A DNA stretch of 64,000 bases from JBEISR01 sp044371425 (GTDB lineage Bacteria; Planctomycetota; Planctomycetia; Pirellulales; Pirellulaceae), in the NCBI GenBank assembly GCA_044371425.1, contig JBILTR010000006.1, forward strand, positions 1 through 64,000, read 5' to 3'. The notes under the pieces were generated by a model. The model made no database searches. It had not been told where the DNA came from and saw only the letters and a list, made by a program, of their open reading frames with translations. A program made the position numbers and the translations under genes. Below are positions 37,212 through 45,794 of the stretch, one piece after another (position 1 is the stretch's first letter; each line of letters begins with the position of its first letter).

Positions 37212-37597
37212 GGCTACCTTTCGGAAAGAAGAGTTCGCTCTGGAATTACCCGGCGGGAATGTCCCGTGGAAGAGCAACCTACGCTTCGTCCGTTGCTTGA
37301 AGTTCCTGGTAATTCACACCGAGTTTTGCATCGACAGGTCTCTCACTCTAACGAAAGGAATCGCTAGAGGCAATTTTATGAGCGGGGTGGGCGGAGCCCC
37401 GAGAAGCCGCCATGAAGACCTCCCAGCCCGCTTCTTTTCGCTCTTTTTCCCGTTTTGTCCCTAACGGTTTTTCATGCCATCGGTACGATGAGGGCCACCT
37501 GACCGGCAAAGCTCGCTCTTGGCCGGCGGTTGTCAGAGGCCGGCGATCGTCGATTTGGCCGTTTGGATTGATTCGAGAAAAGGGATTAGAGTTCTGC
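37212..37597. other. Divergent promoter region, thioredoxin/helicase
   Basis: About 385 bp between the divergent thioredoxin-like and RNA helicase genes. It must hold both promoters. An in-frame upstream extension of the helicase reaches 37412, but its composition is unlike protein. I could not assign promoter elements; the long leader would suit post-transcriptional control of a cold-shock-type helicase, which is only inference. Confidence 0.5.
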
Positions 37598-39784
37598 ATG
37601 TCGGAAAAGGACGAATCGAACGAGTTGCCACAGGAGTCAGTTCTGGAGCAAGAGCCCAATCGGCCGCAGGCGGATTCGGAGATCCCACAGGAAGTTTCGC
37701 AGCTGCCCGAGGGAGATGCGGAGATCCAGCCGAACGTCGACCTGTCGGAATCAGAGTCGGCGGAATTCGAACTGATGGAGTCAGAGTCAACGCCGTCGGA
37801 ACCGACGCAAACCATCGCTCCACCCGTCGCGGCTACCGCAGGCAATTCGTTTGGTGACTTCGGTCTGGACCCTCGTCTGGTGCGGGCTGTCGAAGCCGCC
37901 GGCTACACACAGCCCACGCCGATTCAGGCCAAAACGATTCCCCATCTGATCAAAGGGCGCGACGTTCTAGGGCAGGCGCAGACTGGCACCGGCAAGACCG
38001 CCGCGTTTGCTCTCCCCTCCCTCCATCGACTCGATCCCGAAATCCCGACGGTTCAGGTACTGGTCCTGACGCCAACCCGAGAACTGGCGATCCAGGTCGC
38101 CGACTCCTACACGAAATACGCATCCCAGATGCGGCGCGTTCCAATCGCCTGCATCTATGGCGGTCAGGACTACCAGATCCAGTTTCGGCAACTGGACAGC
38201 GGCGCCCAGATCGTCGTCGGTACCCCCGGTCGCATCATGGACCACATGCGGCGAGGCTCCCTGGTGCTCGACGCCCTCCAATGCCTGGTGCTCGATGAAG
38301 CCGACGAAATGCTGAAAATGGGTTTCGCCGACGACGTCGAATGGATCTTGAATCAGACCCCTGGCAGCCATCAGACCGCTCTTTTCTCGGCGACGATGCC
38401 CGAGCCAATCCGGCGGATCGCCAGTCAGCACCTCAAGGATCCCGCTCACGTCAAAATCGCTCAGCAGTCAGCCACCGCCGATACGGTGCGCCAACGCTAT
38501 GTGGTTGTCACCCACGAAGATCGCCCCGCCGTGCTGGCCCGATTGCTGGAGGCAGAGCCGACCGATGGAGTGCTGGTTTTCGTCCGTACCAAGATGGCCT
38601 GCGAACCGCTGGCAGATTATCTGCGAGAACGAGGTTTTCGCGTCGCTGCCCTGCACGGGGAAGTCGCGCAACGTCAACGGGAACGCGTCATCGATGGCCT
38701 GAAAAACCACCGGATCCAGGTCGTTGTCGCCACCGATGTGGCAGCCCGTGGACTCGATGTCCAACGAATCAGCCATGTGATCAACTACGATCCCCCGAAC
38801 GACAGCGAAGTCTATATCCATCGAATCGGACGAACCGGCCGCGCGGGAAGAAGCGGCGAAGCGATCCTGATGGTTAGCCCTCGCGAACGAGGCCGATTGA
38901 GGCTGATCGAGAAAGAAACGCGGCAGACTATCCAGCCGATGGAAGTCCCCAGCAACCGACAGATCAATAAGAAGCGCGTGCAGCAGTTCCACGACCAGAT
39001 CGACCAGGCTCGCGAGCATGCCGACGTCGAATCGTACAAGTCGATTCTGGAGCAATATCAGCGAAGCCACGAAGGAGTTCCCCTGGAGGAAATCGCGGCG
39101 GCACTCGCCGTTCTGGCACAGCAAGGCAAGCCTCTGCTGGAACGCGACACCATCCCCACCCTGGAATTCTCGCGGGAACGACCTGGCAAGGAAAACGTCC
39201 GAGGCGATCGCACTGCCGACCGATCTCGCGACTCCCGTCGCGGACCCCCGGTCGCCGAAGGCATGGAAAGCTATCGCGTCGATGTGGGTCGACGCCACGG
39301 CGCCACCGTGTCGAAGCTGGCTGAAACGCTGGCGAGCAGCTGCGGCATCAGCATCGAAGATGTTGGAAGAATCCATATCGAAGAGGATTCCAGCACCGTC
39401 CAAATGCCCGAAGGACTGCCTCCCGATCTCCTGAGACTGCTCCAACAGCAACCGTTTCAAGGCCAACCGCTTCGAATGCGACGATGCTTCGAAGGTCAGC
39501 AGTCCGCAGGTCGTGGCGCCCCAGGCTACCGACGATCGTTCAGCGGACCTCGCGCCGGCGGACCTCGTTCGTCAGGTCCAAGAAGTGGTGGACCTCGCGA
39601 TGCTGGACCTCGTGCAGGTGGACCGCGATCTGGCGGCCCTCGCTCTGGCGGCCCTCGATCTGGCGGCCCTCGATCGGCTCGTGGACCCGGACGCTTCGAC
39701 GACCGACCACCACGCCGCGGCCCCCGACCTGACTCCGATGGCCCCCAGGGTCCCCGACCGCCCAGGAAACCCCGAAACGGCTGA
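37598..39784 (+). CDS. deaD: DEAD-box ATP-dependent RNA helicase, DeaD/CsdA type
   Basis: A 728-residue protein. An acidic N-terminal tail (~1-85) is followed by the Q motif and helicase core (~86-450): AQTGTGKT (Walker A), PTRELAIQ, TPGR, DEAD, SAT, and HRIGRTGRAG. A DbpA/CsdA-type RNA-binding domain (~560-630: YRVDVGRRHGATVSKL, then IHIEEDSS) and an Arg/Gly tail with repeated GGPRS units complete it. It unwinds RNA during ribosome assembly and mRNA turnover, typically important in the cold. ATG 37598 has AAAAGGG upstream. Composition of the tail is repetitive at DNA level. Confidence 0.96.
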   Translation: MSEKDESNELPQESVLEQEPNRPQADSEIPQEVSQLPEGDAEIQPNVDLSESESAEFELMESESTPSEPTQTIAPPVAATAGNSFGDFGLDPRLVRAVEAAGYTQPTPIQAKTIPHLIKGRDVLGQAQTGTGKTAAFALPSLHRLDPEIPTVQVLVLTPTRELAIQVADSYTKYASQMRRVPIACIYGGQDYQIQFRQLDSGAQIVVGTPGRIMDHMRRGSLVLDALQCLVLDEADEMLKMGFADDVEWILNQTPGSHQTALFSATMPEPIRRIASQHLKDPAHVKIAQQSATADTVRQRYVVVTHEDRPAVLARLLEAEPTDGVLVFVRTKMACEPLADYLRERGFRVAALHGEVAQRQRERVIDGLKNHRIQVVVATDVAARGLDVQRISHVINYDPPNDSEVYIHRIGRTGRAGRSGEAILMVSPRERGRLRLIEKETRQTIQPMEVPSNRQINKKRVQQFHDQIDQAREHADVESYKSILEQYQRSHEGVPLEEIAAALAVLAQQGKPLLERDTIPTLEFSRERPGKENVRGDRTADRSRDSRRGPPVAEGMESYRVDVGRRHGATVSKLAETLASSCGISIEDVGRIHIEEDSSTVQMPEGLPPDLLRLLQQQPFQGQPLRMRRCFEGQQSAGRGAPGYRRSFSGPRAGGPRSSGPRSGGPRDAGPRAGGPRSGGPRSGGPRSGGPRSARGPGRFDDRPPRRGPRPDSDGPQGPRPPRKPRNG

Positions 39785-39824
39785 TCCCGTCTGCCGACCG
39801 ACACCGCCGTGAACTTCTTCTGGC

Positions 39825-39883
39825 AGGGCGCGATCCTAGCTACAATCGATCGACGTTTCTTCGGTCGATCGATGGCGCGCCCT
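39825..39883. repeat. Nested inverted repeat between deaD and cutC
   Basis: An inner perfect 10-bp inverted repeat (39845-39854 with 39864-39873, 9-nt loop) lies within an outer perfect 8-bp pair (39825-39832 with 39876-39883). There is no T-run after it, so it is not a classic terminator. It may be a protein-binding palindrome, an RNA processing or stabilising hairpin between the two genes, or a small repeat element. Confidence 0.8.
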
Positions 39884-39915
39884 CGCACCAGAAGATCGAC
39901 TTCCCTGGCCGTCTC

Positions 39916-40647
39916 TTGGTGGCATCAACCCCCGTGACTCCCGATCCCCCCCACTCTCGCAACGTGCTCCTAGAAGTCTGCGTCGATACCGTCTCTGCCG
40001 CCATCGCTGCCTGTCAGGCAGGTGCCGACAGGATCGAGCTAAGCCAAGGACTGGAACTGGGAGGTCTGACGCCTTCGTTCCACCTGACCATGGAAACGCG
40101 CCGTGCGATCGATCGACCACTGGTGGTCCTGGTGCGATGCCGGGGGGGAGGATTTCAATACGATGAAATCTCCCTACGAGTGATGCGCGATGATTGCCGA
40201 CGCTTGATCGATCTGGGGATCGACGGACTGGTTGTCGGTGCCCTGGATCGCTCCGGCACGTCTTTGGATTGGCCTTGGATGGAATCGCTCCCCGAATTAG
40301 CCCCGCCGCCGTTTCAGTGGGTGGTGCATCGCGCGTTCGATGCGGTGGCCAAGCCGCTGGAGGAAGCGAGACGACTGGCCGATTGGGGATACCAAAGAAT
40401 ACTGACCAGCGGAGGCCCTCCAACCGCTTACGAAGGAATCGAACCGCTCCGATCACTTCACCACCACAGCGGCCACCTGATCGAAGTCTTGCCGGCAGGA
40501 GGTATCCGCGCCTTCAATGCCGTGGAGTTGATTCAAGCGATCGGCTGCCGACAATTGCATGGATCCTTTCGGTCGGCTAGTGATCCCCACCAAGTCGATC
40601 GCGAGGAAATCCAAAGGACGCGCCAAGCGATCGACTCGCTGACTTAA
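39916..40647 (+). CDS. cutC: CutC family protein
   Basis: A 243-residue TIM-barrel protein of the CutC family. The signature start LLEVCVDTVSAAIAACQAGADRIEL-type block, GGLTPSF, VLVRCRGGGFQYD, and the late LTSGGPPTAYEG and EVLPAGGI match well. CutC was linked to copper homeostasis in E. coli, but its biochemical role is debated. No copper genes are adjacent. The start is unclear: TTG 39916 or GTG 39919, neither with a good ribosome site. It lies ~130 bp behind the helicase on the same strand, with an inverted repeat between. Confidence 0.93.
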   Translation: MVASTPVTPDPPHSRNVLLEVCVDTVSAAIAACQAGADRIELSQGLELGGLTPSFHLTMETRRAIDRPLVVLVRCRGGGFQYDEISLRVMRDDCRRLIDLGIDGLVVGALDRSGTSLDWPWMESLPELAPPPFQWVVHRAFDAVAKPLEEARRLADWGYQRILTSGGPPTAYEGIEPLRSLHHHSGHLIEVLPAGGIRAFNAVELIQAIGCRQLHGSFRSASDPHQVDREEIQRTRQAIDSLT

Positions 40648-40672
40648 CAAGGAACAGGTGGCAGCGGAAACC

Positions 40673-41070
40673 AAGCGAACAAACCGTAGGGTGTGTGAGC
40701 CGGTCGTTGAAGAGAGCACCTCATGGCGCCAGGTGATGAAAACTTGGTCTTATGGTTCCTGGCAGGCACTACCCGACCGCGAACACACCAGAACCAAACG
40801 TCCCTCGCCGCATCAGGGTGTGTTCCGCCGTCGCGGCCAAAGGCATGGGGCACCTACCTGCCACGGCAATCGAACTGTCGGAAAGCCGCTCAAGCTACCG
40901 ACGGCCTCACCCACCCTACCGAACACAAGCACGACATGAAGCGAACAAACCGTAGGGTGTGTGAGCCGGTCGTTGAAGAGAGCACCTCATGGCGCCTGGT
41001 GATGCAAACTTGGTGCCACGGCTCCTGGCAGGCACTACCCGACCGCGAACACACCAGAACCAAACGTCCC
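40673..41070. repeat. Pair of 132-bp direct repeats
   Basis: Copies at 40673-40804 and 40939-41070 (period 266) are identical over most of their length, with a handful of substitutions near the middle. Each begins with a GTAGGGTGTGTGAG element, and 40905-40920 between them carries a near reverse complement (CTCACCCACCCTAC). No reading frame in the repeats has protein character. The 576-bp region 40648-41223 between cutC and the convergent phytase-family gene otherwise holds nothing I can name. Confidence 0.9.
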
Positions 41071-41223
41071 GATGCAACGCCAGCCACGCGCTGCCAGATA
41101 GGTGTGGAAGGTAGAGACCAGTCGTTAGCAGAATGCCGCAAAATCACAGGATGCGATAGTGTTCGTGAAAAAAGCGAAACACTGCGCAAGGTCCGGGAAT
41201 GCCTGCACCTCACAACAAAAGCA

Positions 41224-42465
41224 TCAGGGAGATGCCACGACGCTGGGAATGGGAGCCAACAGCGATTCGGGGATGTCGAACGCCATGAAAAGACTCTCCT
41301 TGGCCGCTTCAAAGTCGTTATCGAAGCTGACGATCAAGGTGCGAATCGACTGATCGGAACTGGGATGCCATGCCAGCCCCTCTGGTTTCTCGGGAGCCCT
41401 CTGGCCGCTAAAACCGAAGACTGGATCCAGTAGATCGATCACCAGTCGCTTGCTGGCGACTTGGACCGATTCCGGCTTGGTCCAAGGATCCAGTCGCTCA
41501 ATCGACTCGACAGGCGATGCATTGGAAAAATCAGCCAGATAGATCCGCTTATACTTCGCCTCCGCCCCCGCCTCTCCATCCCGCTCCAAAATCAAAAAGC
41601 GATCTCCGTCCACCGCCAAAATTTCACTGATCCCGCAAGACCGATCTTCGAGTGGATAGAGCTGCTGGACTGGGAGCGCATCGGGCTGCTGAAGATTCCA
41701 GTGCAGCACGCGGACGAATCGCCCATAGCGTTTGTCCTTCAAAGGCTGGCTGTCCTGCACCAATGGACCCTGCATGATCGCCGTCAGGCGTTTCCCATCG
41801 GCGGAAACCGCCAGGCCCTCCAATCCGCGGTTGGGGACGGTCCCTTCCGTCGCGGCTGCCAGGTCATCCCCGCGATACAGCGAAAAACCAGGAGGGATCT
41901 TGAGGCTGGTCACCCAACGCCCCTCTCCATCAAATCGATCGACCGATGGACCATACTCCTCGGAGATCCAAAGCGATTGCTCAGGTCCGATGCGGAGCCC
42001 CTCGGGGTCGAGCGCTTGACCACGCATAGCCCCTGGCGGAGTCAGGGCCTGCAGCGCACCGAGACATGGTTTCCCGTCTCGAGTCAATGGGAGCGTTTCG
42101 AGGACACTCGCTTTCAGTTGCCCATTCTGGCGGTCCAGTTGCAATCGCAGCTGGTGGACGCGACAGGGATAACTGGCGGCACCGTCGGCCGGTCCTCGAT
42201 CGGAAAGCACCCAGTAACTCGCGTCGCCCGACACGCCTTCCGAACCCGGGATCCGTTCGATCGCTGAAAAACCACCCAGCTGACCGATCGGCGTTCCTTC
42301 TTCCAGGGTTCCCTCCCAGCCCGTCCGGTCGCGGGTATCCCCAGGAAGCGCGGTGGTGGCGACCAAAGAAGGCTTGGGGATCTGTTGGGCTTCAGCCACA
42401 CCATACGGGACGGCCAAACCGACCGCCACCAACAACCGTCCGAAACTTCTGATGCGATGCATCAT
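41224..42465 (-). CDS. Secreted esterase-like phytase-family protein
   Basis: A 413-residue protein with a signal peptide (LLVAVGLAVPYGVAEAQ). The body is of the esterase-like-phytase (phytase-like beta-propeller) family: GGFSAIERI, YWVLSDRGP, DPEGLRIGPEQSLWISEEYGPS, NRGLEGLAVSADGKRL and FLILERDGE are its usual blocks. Family members bind metals and may hydrolyse phosphate esters, but activity is rarely proven. ATG 42465 (followed at once by a second ATG) has GGGAGG 12 bases upstream. The gene lies downstream of the DUF1559 gene but behind a terminator. Confidence 0.9.
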   Translation of the reverse strand: MMHRIRSFGRLLVAVGLAVPYGVAEAQQIPKPSLVATTALPGDTRDRTGWEGTLEEGTPIGQLGGFSAIERIPGSEGVSGDASYWVLSDRGPADGAASYPCRVHQLRLQLDRQNGQLKASVLETLPLTRDGKPCLGALQALTPPGAMRGQALDPEGLRIGPEQSLWISEEYGPSVDRFDGEGRWVTSLKIPPGFSLYRGDDLAAATEGTVPNRGLEGLAVSADGKRLTAIMQGPLVQDSQPLKDKRYGRFVRVLHWNLQQPDALPVQQLYPLEDRSCGISEILAVDGDRFLILERDGEAGAEAKYKRIYLADFSNASPVESIERLDPWTKPESVQVASKRLVIDLLDPVFGFSGQRAPEKPEGLAWHPSSDQSIRTLIVSFDNDFEAAKESLFMAFDIPESLLAPIPSVVASP

Positions 42466-42578
42466 GATTCCCGCCGCCTCCCATCGTTCATCGAACCGCC
42501 TGCAACCCATCCCTGGCCGCGCGTCGGCATCCTGTCTGATCGCCCACAGCGCCACCCACCCCCATCCAGAAACTCAAA

Positions 42579-42605
42579 GAGCCGCTCGATGCAATCGAAC
42601 GGCTC
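42579..42605 (-). terminator. Hairpin terminator after the DUF1559 gene
   Basis: An 11-bp inverted repeat (one mismatch) with a short loop, followed on the minus strand by TTTGAGTTT. It begins ~30 bases beyond the stop codon of the DUF1559 gene, which marks it as a likely though weak-tailed intrinsic terminator. Confidence 0.7.
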
Positions 42606-42635
42606 CCCAAGTCAACGTGCTACCCACGATCCAGC

Positions 42636-43640
42636 TTATTGCTCGATCGTCACAATGTCGGCGAAGTCTCTGGTGCAAAGAGCGACCAGGGACTTGGGAT
42701 CGATCGATGCGGCATAGAACTGCACCGATCCGTCTGCCATCAGGAAGTTGGCTCCACCGGTATGGAACGCATAGATTTCGCTGTCGTTGGTGCAGTTCAT
42801 CGTGCAGGTTCCCTGCATGGTGACATTGCCCGAGCTGGAGGTGCTGTTGGCGATCCCAAGCCGGCTGGTTCCGTCGATGCTGAATCCACCATTGATATCG
42901 GCCCATCCCCAGCCGTCTTCGGTGAAGACCGATCCCTGAGCGATGCTACCGGGCCGTGGGTTGGTCGCTTTCCGACCACCGATGAAGATGTTGGGACGTC
43001 CGGCGTCTTCCGAAGCCACCGCGGTGTTGGAAAGACCGTCCGTGATGAAGGCGAGCTTCACCCCTTGAGGTCCACGGCCAAGAGCCCCCAGCACTTCACG
43101 GGCTCCCAAGGAGGGCAGCCCCGCGACGGTGAACATCGCGTTGCGGACCGCATTGATCGAACCGTAGTCGGTATAACCCCAGCGAGGCTGGTCGCTGCGG
43201 AGATTGCGTGTCACATTCGCATAAAGATTCGATGCAGGAACCGCTCGTTCTCCCGGAGCCGATGGGCAGAGATAGGTCGCGATCTTGGTGGTGGTGAATG
43301 GATCGTTGACTGGGGCAAACCAGGGGAGCCCCATCTGATAACCATTGGCCACGTTGGTCTGCTCGATGTAAGGCAGAATCATCGACAGCCACGACTGCTG
43401 GAAGATCTGTGGGCTGCTGTAATCGATGCGGCTAGGAGGAAAGACCTTGAAGGCGCTCTCATAGTTGTGCAGAGCCAGCCCCAGTTGCTTCAGGTTGTTG
43501 CTGCACTGCATGCGGCGTGCGGCTTCGCGAGCGGCCTGGACGGCAGGCAGCAACAGTCCAACAAGAATTCCGATGATCGCGATCACCACCAGCAACTCCA
43601 CCAGCGTGAACGCACTTCGCTTCGACCTCAGGCTTCGCAT
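42636..43640 (-). CDS. DUF1559 protein with prepilin-type N-terminus
   Basis: A 334-residue protein. The N-terminus has the type IV pilin/pseudopilin methylation motif, here AFTLVELLVVIAIIGILVG, then the DUF1559 core starting LLPAVQAAREAARRMQC and ending in the usual HTGGANFLMADGSVQF block. The family is hugely expanded in Planctomycetes; members are processed like pseudopilins and assumed to form surface or secretion structures, but their role is not settled. ATG 43640 with GGGGGA upstream is preferred over ATG 43667. A terminator follows the gene. Confidence 0.97.
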   Translation of the reverse strand: MRSLRSKRSAFTLVELLVVIAIIGILVGLLLPAVQAAREAARRMQCSNNLKQLGLALHNYESAFKVFPPSRIDYSSPQIFQQSWLSMILPYIEQTNVANGYQMGLPWFAPVNDPFTTTKIATYLCPSAPGERAVPASNLYANVTRNLRSDQPRWGYTDYGSINAVRNAMFTVAGLPSLGAREVLGALGRGPQGVKLAFITDGLSNTAVASEDAGRPNIFIGGRKATNPRPGSIAQGSVFTEDGWGWADINGGFSIDGTSRLGIANSTSSSGNVTMQGTCTMNCTNDSEIYAFHTGGANFLMADGSVQFYAASIDPKSLVALCTRDFADIVTIEQ

Positions 43641-43998
43641 CGTTTCCCCCGTGTTCGATTTGGACATCCCAGTTGCTCGCCAGAGCACAGCCGCCTGCCT
43701 GCCCCAGACCTCATTGGCTTAAGTTACCTACGACGCAAAAGAGTGTCGCCACGAGCCCCTTCACTGAACATAGTGAATCGCGTTAAGAGACGATGAAGTT
43801 TCTATGGGGCAGGACAACCCAGCGATCGTGCGTCACAATAGGCAAAGAGGTCTCGTGATGACGACCGCGTTGATGAAGTTTCTATGAAGAAAAGCGCATC
43901 GCCATGGTAGCTGCCTCTTCCACTGGCTGTTCCCCTCGTCCCCGACTTCAAGTAGGTCCTGACGATCGATCCTGTCGCGATCGTGATGGAGGTCAACC
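43641..43998. promoter_or_regulatory. Divergent region DUF1559/PII with 15-bp repeat
   Basis: About 360 bp between the divergent DUF1559 and PII genes, so it should hold both promoters. The 15-mer GATGAAGTTTCTATG occurs twice (43792-43806 and 43872-43886, 80 bp apart) in the same orientation and could be a regulator-binding repeat. I looked for a sigma-54 type promoter before the PII gene and did not find one. GGAGG lies seven bases before the PII start. Confidence 0.5.
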
Positions 43999-44346
43999 AT
44001 GAAGCTGATCATCGCCATCATCCAGCCCGATCGCCTGGAGGCGGTCAAGCAGGCGCTGACGGAGGTGGAAGTCTTTCGCATGACCGTCTTCGATTGCCAA
44101 GGGTATGGCCAGCAGATGGGCCAGCTAGGGGCGCACCGCGCGCACGATCTTGGAGCGGCCTTCTTGCGAAAGGTGCAACTTCAGATCGCCGTCAATGAGC
44201 CATTTGTCGAACCGACCATCGCCGCCATCGCGCGCGGCGCCCGCTCCGCTGGTCGAGGACGTCAAGGAGATGGCAAGATCTTCGTCCTACCCCTGGATGA
44301 CTGCATTCGCATTCGGACAGGCGAACGGGGAGAAGAAGCGATCTAA
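43999..44346 (+). CDS. PII-like nitrogen regulatory protein lacking Tyr51
   Basis: A 115-residue protein of the GlnB/GlnK family, full length. The start MKLIIAIIQPDRLEAVKQAL, the B-loop GDGKIFVLPLDD and the C-terminal IRIRTGERGEEAI are well kept. The T-loop is strongly altered: the usual YRGXEY region reads HRAHDL, so position 51, the uridylylation Tyr, is Leu. PII proteins sense 2-oxoglutarate and ATP/ADP and control ammonium uptake and glutamine synthetase. No amtB, glnA or glnD is adjacent. It may regulate a different target or work without modification. Confidence 0.93.
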   Translation: MKLIIAIIQPDRLEAVKQALTEVEVFRMTVFDCQGYGQQMGQLGAHRAHDLGAAFLRKVQLQIAVNEPFVEPTIAAIARGARSAGRGRQGDGKIFVLPLDDCIRIRTGERGEEAI

Positions 44347-44377
44347 ATGCAGGCACAGCGAAGCTAGCGACTGCGGA

Positions 44378-45643
44378 TCACCGAGCGTCGTAGCCCTGGG
44401 TGCCAAGGGCCGACCCGCGCGGTAGGTATTTGCAGAGCAAGATGCCGAGGAAATAAAGCCCCACCAGGGGGACCAGCATGCCGACCATGCTGGTGATCTC
44501 CGCCGGGGTCAGCACCATCGAGATGAAGGCGATCACCAGAACTGCCGTGCGCCACTGCTTCAAGTAGATCTCGACCGAAAAAACCCCCAACCGCTCCAGC
44601 ACCAGCATCGCCAAAGGCAATTGGAAAGCGACTCCAAAACCCAGCGGCAGCATCAAGGCGAAGGTCATGTAATCGGTCAGCCGCGGGGCAGCATCGATCC
44701 CCAACGACTCATTGAAGGTCAGCAGGAATCGCAAGACCAGTTCAAAGATGAAGAAGAACGCCAAAGCTGCTCCACCTAAAAAGAGAAACAGACTGACTGG
44801 CAGGAAGAAATAAACATACCGCCGCTCATGCGGATACAACCCCGAGGCGATAAAGCCCCACAGGTACCAGAAGATCCCAGGACTGGCCAGCACCAGTCCA
44901 GCAGCGAGACCTGCCTTCAAATAAATCATGAACGGCTCGGTCACCTGCAATGCGTCGGTGTTGGTCGAAATGCGGCTGAACAAACGCAGCGGCACCAGAT
45001 CCTTCGCCTGCAAAGCGCTCGCCCCGCGGTACCCTTCCAGCCCCGCTGCTTCAACGCTCCCTTCCCCCTTCCCCACCCCGGAAACCTGCATGGGAGTGGT
45101 TGGTGAAGGAACCACTTCCGGTGTCTTTGAGACCGGTGGCACCACCACCTCAGGGGTCGCGGAAGATGGGGATGGAGCTTCGCTAGCCGGGATCGCCGCA
45201 GGGATCGAAGGCGAGGGAGTCACCGGTGCGGAAGGGGGCAACGCCTGATTCGAATCTCCAGTCGCCGATTCCTTGGCTTGGTCCACCGTGGGGATGGTCG
45301 CTCCTAGGCCCTGCAGCGAACCTTTCAGTTCACGGGGATCGACGTAAACCACCTCGGGCGTGTATTTCTGCTCGGCCATCCACTCCTGGAGCGTCGGATC
45401 CATTTTCGATCCATTGGCCTTCTCCCACTGAGCCCCCGCTTTGCGGAGGTAGAACTCCTCCAGCGATTTTTTTAGAGGCGTCTGGACGTAACGCACGATG
45501 CGGTCGGCGAACAGCAGGGAAATCCCCATCCCCACCGCAAGGCAAATCAACGCCTTGGTGAGCGACACCCGGAGTTCCTCCAGGTGCTCGCCAAAGGTCA
45601 TCGTGCTGCTTTCGAACAAGTCGTCGCTTTTACTGGTTTTCAC
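44378..45643 (-). CDS. tatC: Sec-independent translocase TatC with long periplasmic insertion
   Basis: About 421 residues; ordinary TatC is ~250. The core is clear: FGEHLEELR near residue 17, six membrane segments, and YLWGFIASGLYPHERR with the conserved Glu and Arg. Between the first and second membrane segments, the first periplasmic loop is ~200 residues instead of ~45 and is rich in Pro, Ser, Thr, Val and Ala. TatC recognises twin-Arg signal peptides and forms the receptor of the Tat pore. The reading frame extends to 45796, into the ManA start; the GTG at 45643 is preferred because TatC proteins begin just before FGEHLEELR. tatA/tatB are not in the window. Confidence 0.94.
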   Translation of the reverse strand: MKTSKSDDLFESSTMTFGEHLEELRVSLTKALICLAVGMGISLLFADRIVRYVQTPLKKSLEEFYLRKAGAQWEKANGSKMDPTLQEWMAEQKYTPEVVYVDPRELKGSLQGLGATIPTVDQAKESATGDSNQALPPSAPVTPSPSIPAAIPASEAPSPSSATPEVVVPPVSKTPEVVPSPTTPMQVSGVGKGEGSVEAAGLEGYRGASALQAKDLVPLRLFSRISTNTDALQVTEPFMIYLKAGLAAGLVLASPGIFWYLWGFIASGLYPHERRYVYFFLPVSLFLFLGGAALAFFFIFELVLRFLLTFNESLGIDAAPRLTDYMTFALMLPLGFGVAFQLPLAMLVLERLGVFSVEIYLKQWRTAVLVIAFISMVLTPAEITSMVGMLVPLVGLYFLGILLCKYLPRGSALGTQGYDAR

Positions 45644-45794
45644 CACCCGCCCCCGAGCTTCCAAATCGCTTCCAAACCATCGCCTCCGAATTCCCCTCTG
45701 GAATACAATTGGGACGTTCTCGAAGCAGTGCAACGCCCCGGCCTTCCGTCGGCATGGCAAAGACGCTGCAACCTTTATCATATCTTGAGCCGCC

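Noticed and set aside
38468..39466. 332-codon minus-strand frame
   Set aside because: Antisense to the helicase gene; looks smooth only because of GC-rich codon bias.
42639..43796. 385-codon plus-strand frame
   Set aside because: Antisense to the DUF1559 gene, which has an unmistakable prepilin N-terminus.
43860..43998. Sigma-54 promoter before the PII gene
   Set aside because: No TGGCAC-N5-TTGC pattern was found, although such promoters are common before PII genes.
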